From assembly GCA_031255155.1 (NCBI GenBank), contig JAIRTB010000087.1, positions 1 through 7,551 on the forward strand: a stretch of DNA of 7,551 bases, given 5' to 3'. The first letter of the stretch is position 1. The number at the start of each line of letters is the position of its first letter. Both the position numbers and the translations under genes were made by a program. The stretch is from Rickettsiales bacterium. Its GTDB lineage: Bacteria; Pseudomonadota; Alphaproteobacteria; Rs-D84; CACZYB01. Shown here piece after piece: positions 6,195 through 7,551 of this stretch. Below the pieces are notes generated by a model. That model was not told the DNA's origin, did no database searches, and saw only the letters and a program-made list of their open reading frames with translations.

Positions 6195-7526
6195 TCACAA
6201 AAATTCCCGGCCTGACATATAAGGCCGCAACTTTTCCGGAAGGCGCACGCGCCCGTCGGAAACCTGATGATTTTCCAAAAACTGCGCCATTATGCGCGGG
6301 GTCGCTATCGCGGTGTTGTTCAAGGTATAGCAGAACTTGACCTTGTTCGTGCCGTTCTCGCGATAGCGGATGTTCGCGCGGCGCGCCTGCCAATCAGAAA
6401 GGCTTGAACAGCTATGCGTCTCCCTATATTTATTTTCGCTTGGCATCCAGGTTTCGATATCGTTCATCTTATACTTGCCCGCGCCCATGTCGCCCGTGGA
6501 ATTAGCCACGACACGATATGGAAGCTCGAAATCGGCAAGCATTTCCTCGGCTATCGAAAGAAGCTTGGCGTGCCACCTATCGCTTTCGGCGATGTCGGCC
6601 CGGCAAATGACGAACTGTTCCGTTTTCGCGAACGAGTGCACGCGGAAAAGGCCGCGCGTATCCCGGCCCGCTGCCCCGGCCTCCCTCCTGAAACACGCGC
6701 TATACCCTGCATATTTCACGGGCAGGTCGGACTCGGCCAAAATCTCGTCCTGATGCAGGCTTGTCAGCACGATCTCGGCCGTGCCGGACAGCCAGAGGTT
6801 ATCCACCTTTTCCGCCCCGCCTTCCTCATGCGCAAGCTTATACACATCGTCGCGGGAATACGGAAAATGCCCCGAGTTGAGCAACGGACGATCCGTATTC
6901 AACAGCGGCGGCACGGATATCATCGTGAAACCATTGTCCGCAAGCTTGTCCATGACAAAGGCGTGCATTGCAATTTCCAGCCGCGCGGCCGCGCCTTTGA
7001 GGCAATAGGCCCGCGCGCCGCAAACCTTGCTTATCCTCTCGAAATCGGCCCAATCGTTATTCAAAAGAATATCATAGTGGGACAACGGGGAAAAGCCGAA
7101 CTTTCTAGGCTCGCCGACCTGGCGCACGACCACATTATCCTCGTCCCCCACGCCTTTCGGCGCGTCGGGCGAGGGAATGTTGGGCAGCCTCCATTTCAAA
7201 TCCTCCAACCGGGGAAGCCATGTCTCCCTGTAATCCTTAGCCTCATCGGTCCCATGCTCGAACTTTTCGAGCTCGCCGCTTATGCGGTTGGACTCCTTAC
7301 GTATCCACTGTTTCCGCTCGTCGGACGGAGCCGCGCGGAAACTCTCGGACAATTCGTTTATTTCGGCATGAAGCTTTTCTATCGTGCGATTGCGTTCCAG
7401 AATGTCCGCATACTTATCAAGAGTCTCGTTGAAAAAGGGAATGCTTATATTCTTCTCGGCCAGAGCTTTTTCATATTCTTCCCTTCGGGCAAGGACATCG
7501 TTCATATCAACGTATATATTCGACAT
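6195..7526 (-). CDS. serS: Seryl-tRNA synthetase (serine--tRNA ligase)
   Basis: SerRS charges tRNA(Ser) with serine, and tRNA(Sec) where present. It is a cytoplasmic class II homodimer; 443 residues is slightly longer than the common 420-430. The N-terminal part (about 1-115) is charged and heptad-like (DILERNRTIEKLHAEINELS), matching the tRNA-binding coiled-coil arm. The catalytic domain follows: motif 1 region ending VPPLL (205-209), the serine-binding TAE (249-251), motif 2 with CFRREAGAAGRDTRGLFRVH (278-297), TGDMGAG (344-350) and motif 3 TLNNTAIATPR (401-411). The end DGRVRLPEKLRPYMSG is typical. Motif 3 and the segment around KMNDIETWMPSENKYRETHS differ from the usual proteobacterial forms (see findings), but the core residues are present, so it should be active. 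The start is supported by AAGGGAG six bases upstream. It is the first gene seen of the operon with fabD and fabG; its promoter, if it has one of its own, lies beyond the right edge. Confidence 0.96.
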   Translation of the reverse strand: MSNIYVDMNDVLARREEYEKALAEKNISIPFFNETLDKYADILERNRTIEKLHAEINELSESFRAAPSDERKQWIRKESNRISGELEKFEHGTDEAKDYRETWLPRLEDLKWRLPNIPSPDAPKGVGDEDNVVVRQVGEPRKFGFSPLSHYDILLNNDWADFERISKVCGARAYCLKGAAARLEIAMHAFVMDKLADNGFTMISVPPLLNTDRPLLNSGHFPYSRDDVYKLAHEEGGAEKVDNLWLSGTAEIVLTSLHQDEILAESDLPVKYAGYSACFRREAGAAGRDTRGLFRVHSFAKTEQFVICRADIAESDRWHAKLLSIAEEMLADFELPYRVVANSTGDMGAGKYKMNDIETWMPSENKYRETHSCSSLSDWQARRANIRYRENGTNKVKFCYTLNNTAIATPRIMAQFLENHQVSDGRVRLPEKLRPYMSGREFL

Positions 7527-7532
7527 TGCGCA

Positions 7533-7539
7533 CTCCCTT
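7533..7539 (-). promoter_or_regulatory. Ribosome binding site of serS
   Basis: AAGGGAG on the minus strand stands six bases before the ATG at 7526-7524 and supports that start. Only 12 more bases remain to the window edge, so the promoter or an upstream operon partner cannot be judged. Confidence 0.75.
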
Positions 7540-7551
7540 TAAGCAAAACCT

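Overview
The window looks like a chromosomal housekeeping segment from an uncultured proteobacterium, most likely alphaproteobacterial. The polynucleotide phosphorylase (Pnp) carries blocks I associate with alphaproteobacterial Pnp, such as GHGKLAWRA and LVVAGTGEGVLMVESEA. FabD and FabG fit this. Base composition is mixed to moderately GC-rich by eye, and ATA is a common isoleucine codon in all genes. I could not run a search, so the phylum call is inference. The seryl-tRNA synthetase is the one protein that does not look typically alphaproteobacterial.

Layout from left to right. (1) Bases 1-219 hold the last 72 codons of a plus-strand gene entering from the left edge; the product is cysteine-, tyrosine- and glycine-containing and looks secreted. 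(2) A strong hairpin at 229-254 lies between that gene and pnp, which converge. (3) pnp (minus, 274-2391) has its own near-consensus sigma-70 promoter (2500-2528), a leader of about 100 nt that folds into a long imperfect hairpin, and a clear Shine-Dalgarno. (4) The 424-base gap 2392-2815 holds the pnp promoter and leader, a possible decayed reading frame (about 2537-2737), and a likely promoter and ribosome binding site for the divergent gene yifB. (5) yifB/comM (plus, 2816-4336) encodes a complete ComM-family AAA+ ATPase. (6) The 239-base convergent gap 4337-4575 holds a weak terminator for yifB and a strong hairpin that probably ends the next operon; nothing else in it looks like a gene. 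(7) A tight minus-strand operon, transcribed serS (7526-6195), fabD (6177-5314), fabG (5313-4576), fills the rest.

Functionally, fabD and fabG encode two steps of type II fatty acid synthesis: malonyl loading of acyl carrier protein and 3-ketoacyl reduction. They are likely translationally coupled (stop and start codons abut, TAAATG) and co-transcribed with serS. pnp is an RNA-turnover gene that is typically autoregulated. Its leader hairpin suggests the same RNase III/PNPase type of control as known in E. coli, although rpsO, the usual upstream neighbour, is missing here. I saw no mobile element, CRISPR array, tRNA or rRNA, and no obvious new defence or biosynthetic system. The most interesting structure is the pnp leader.
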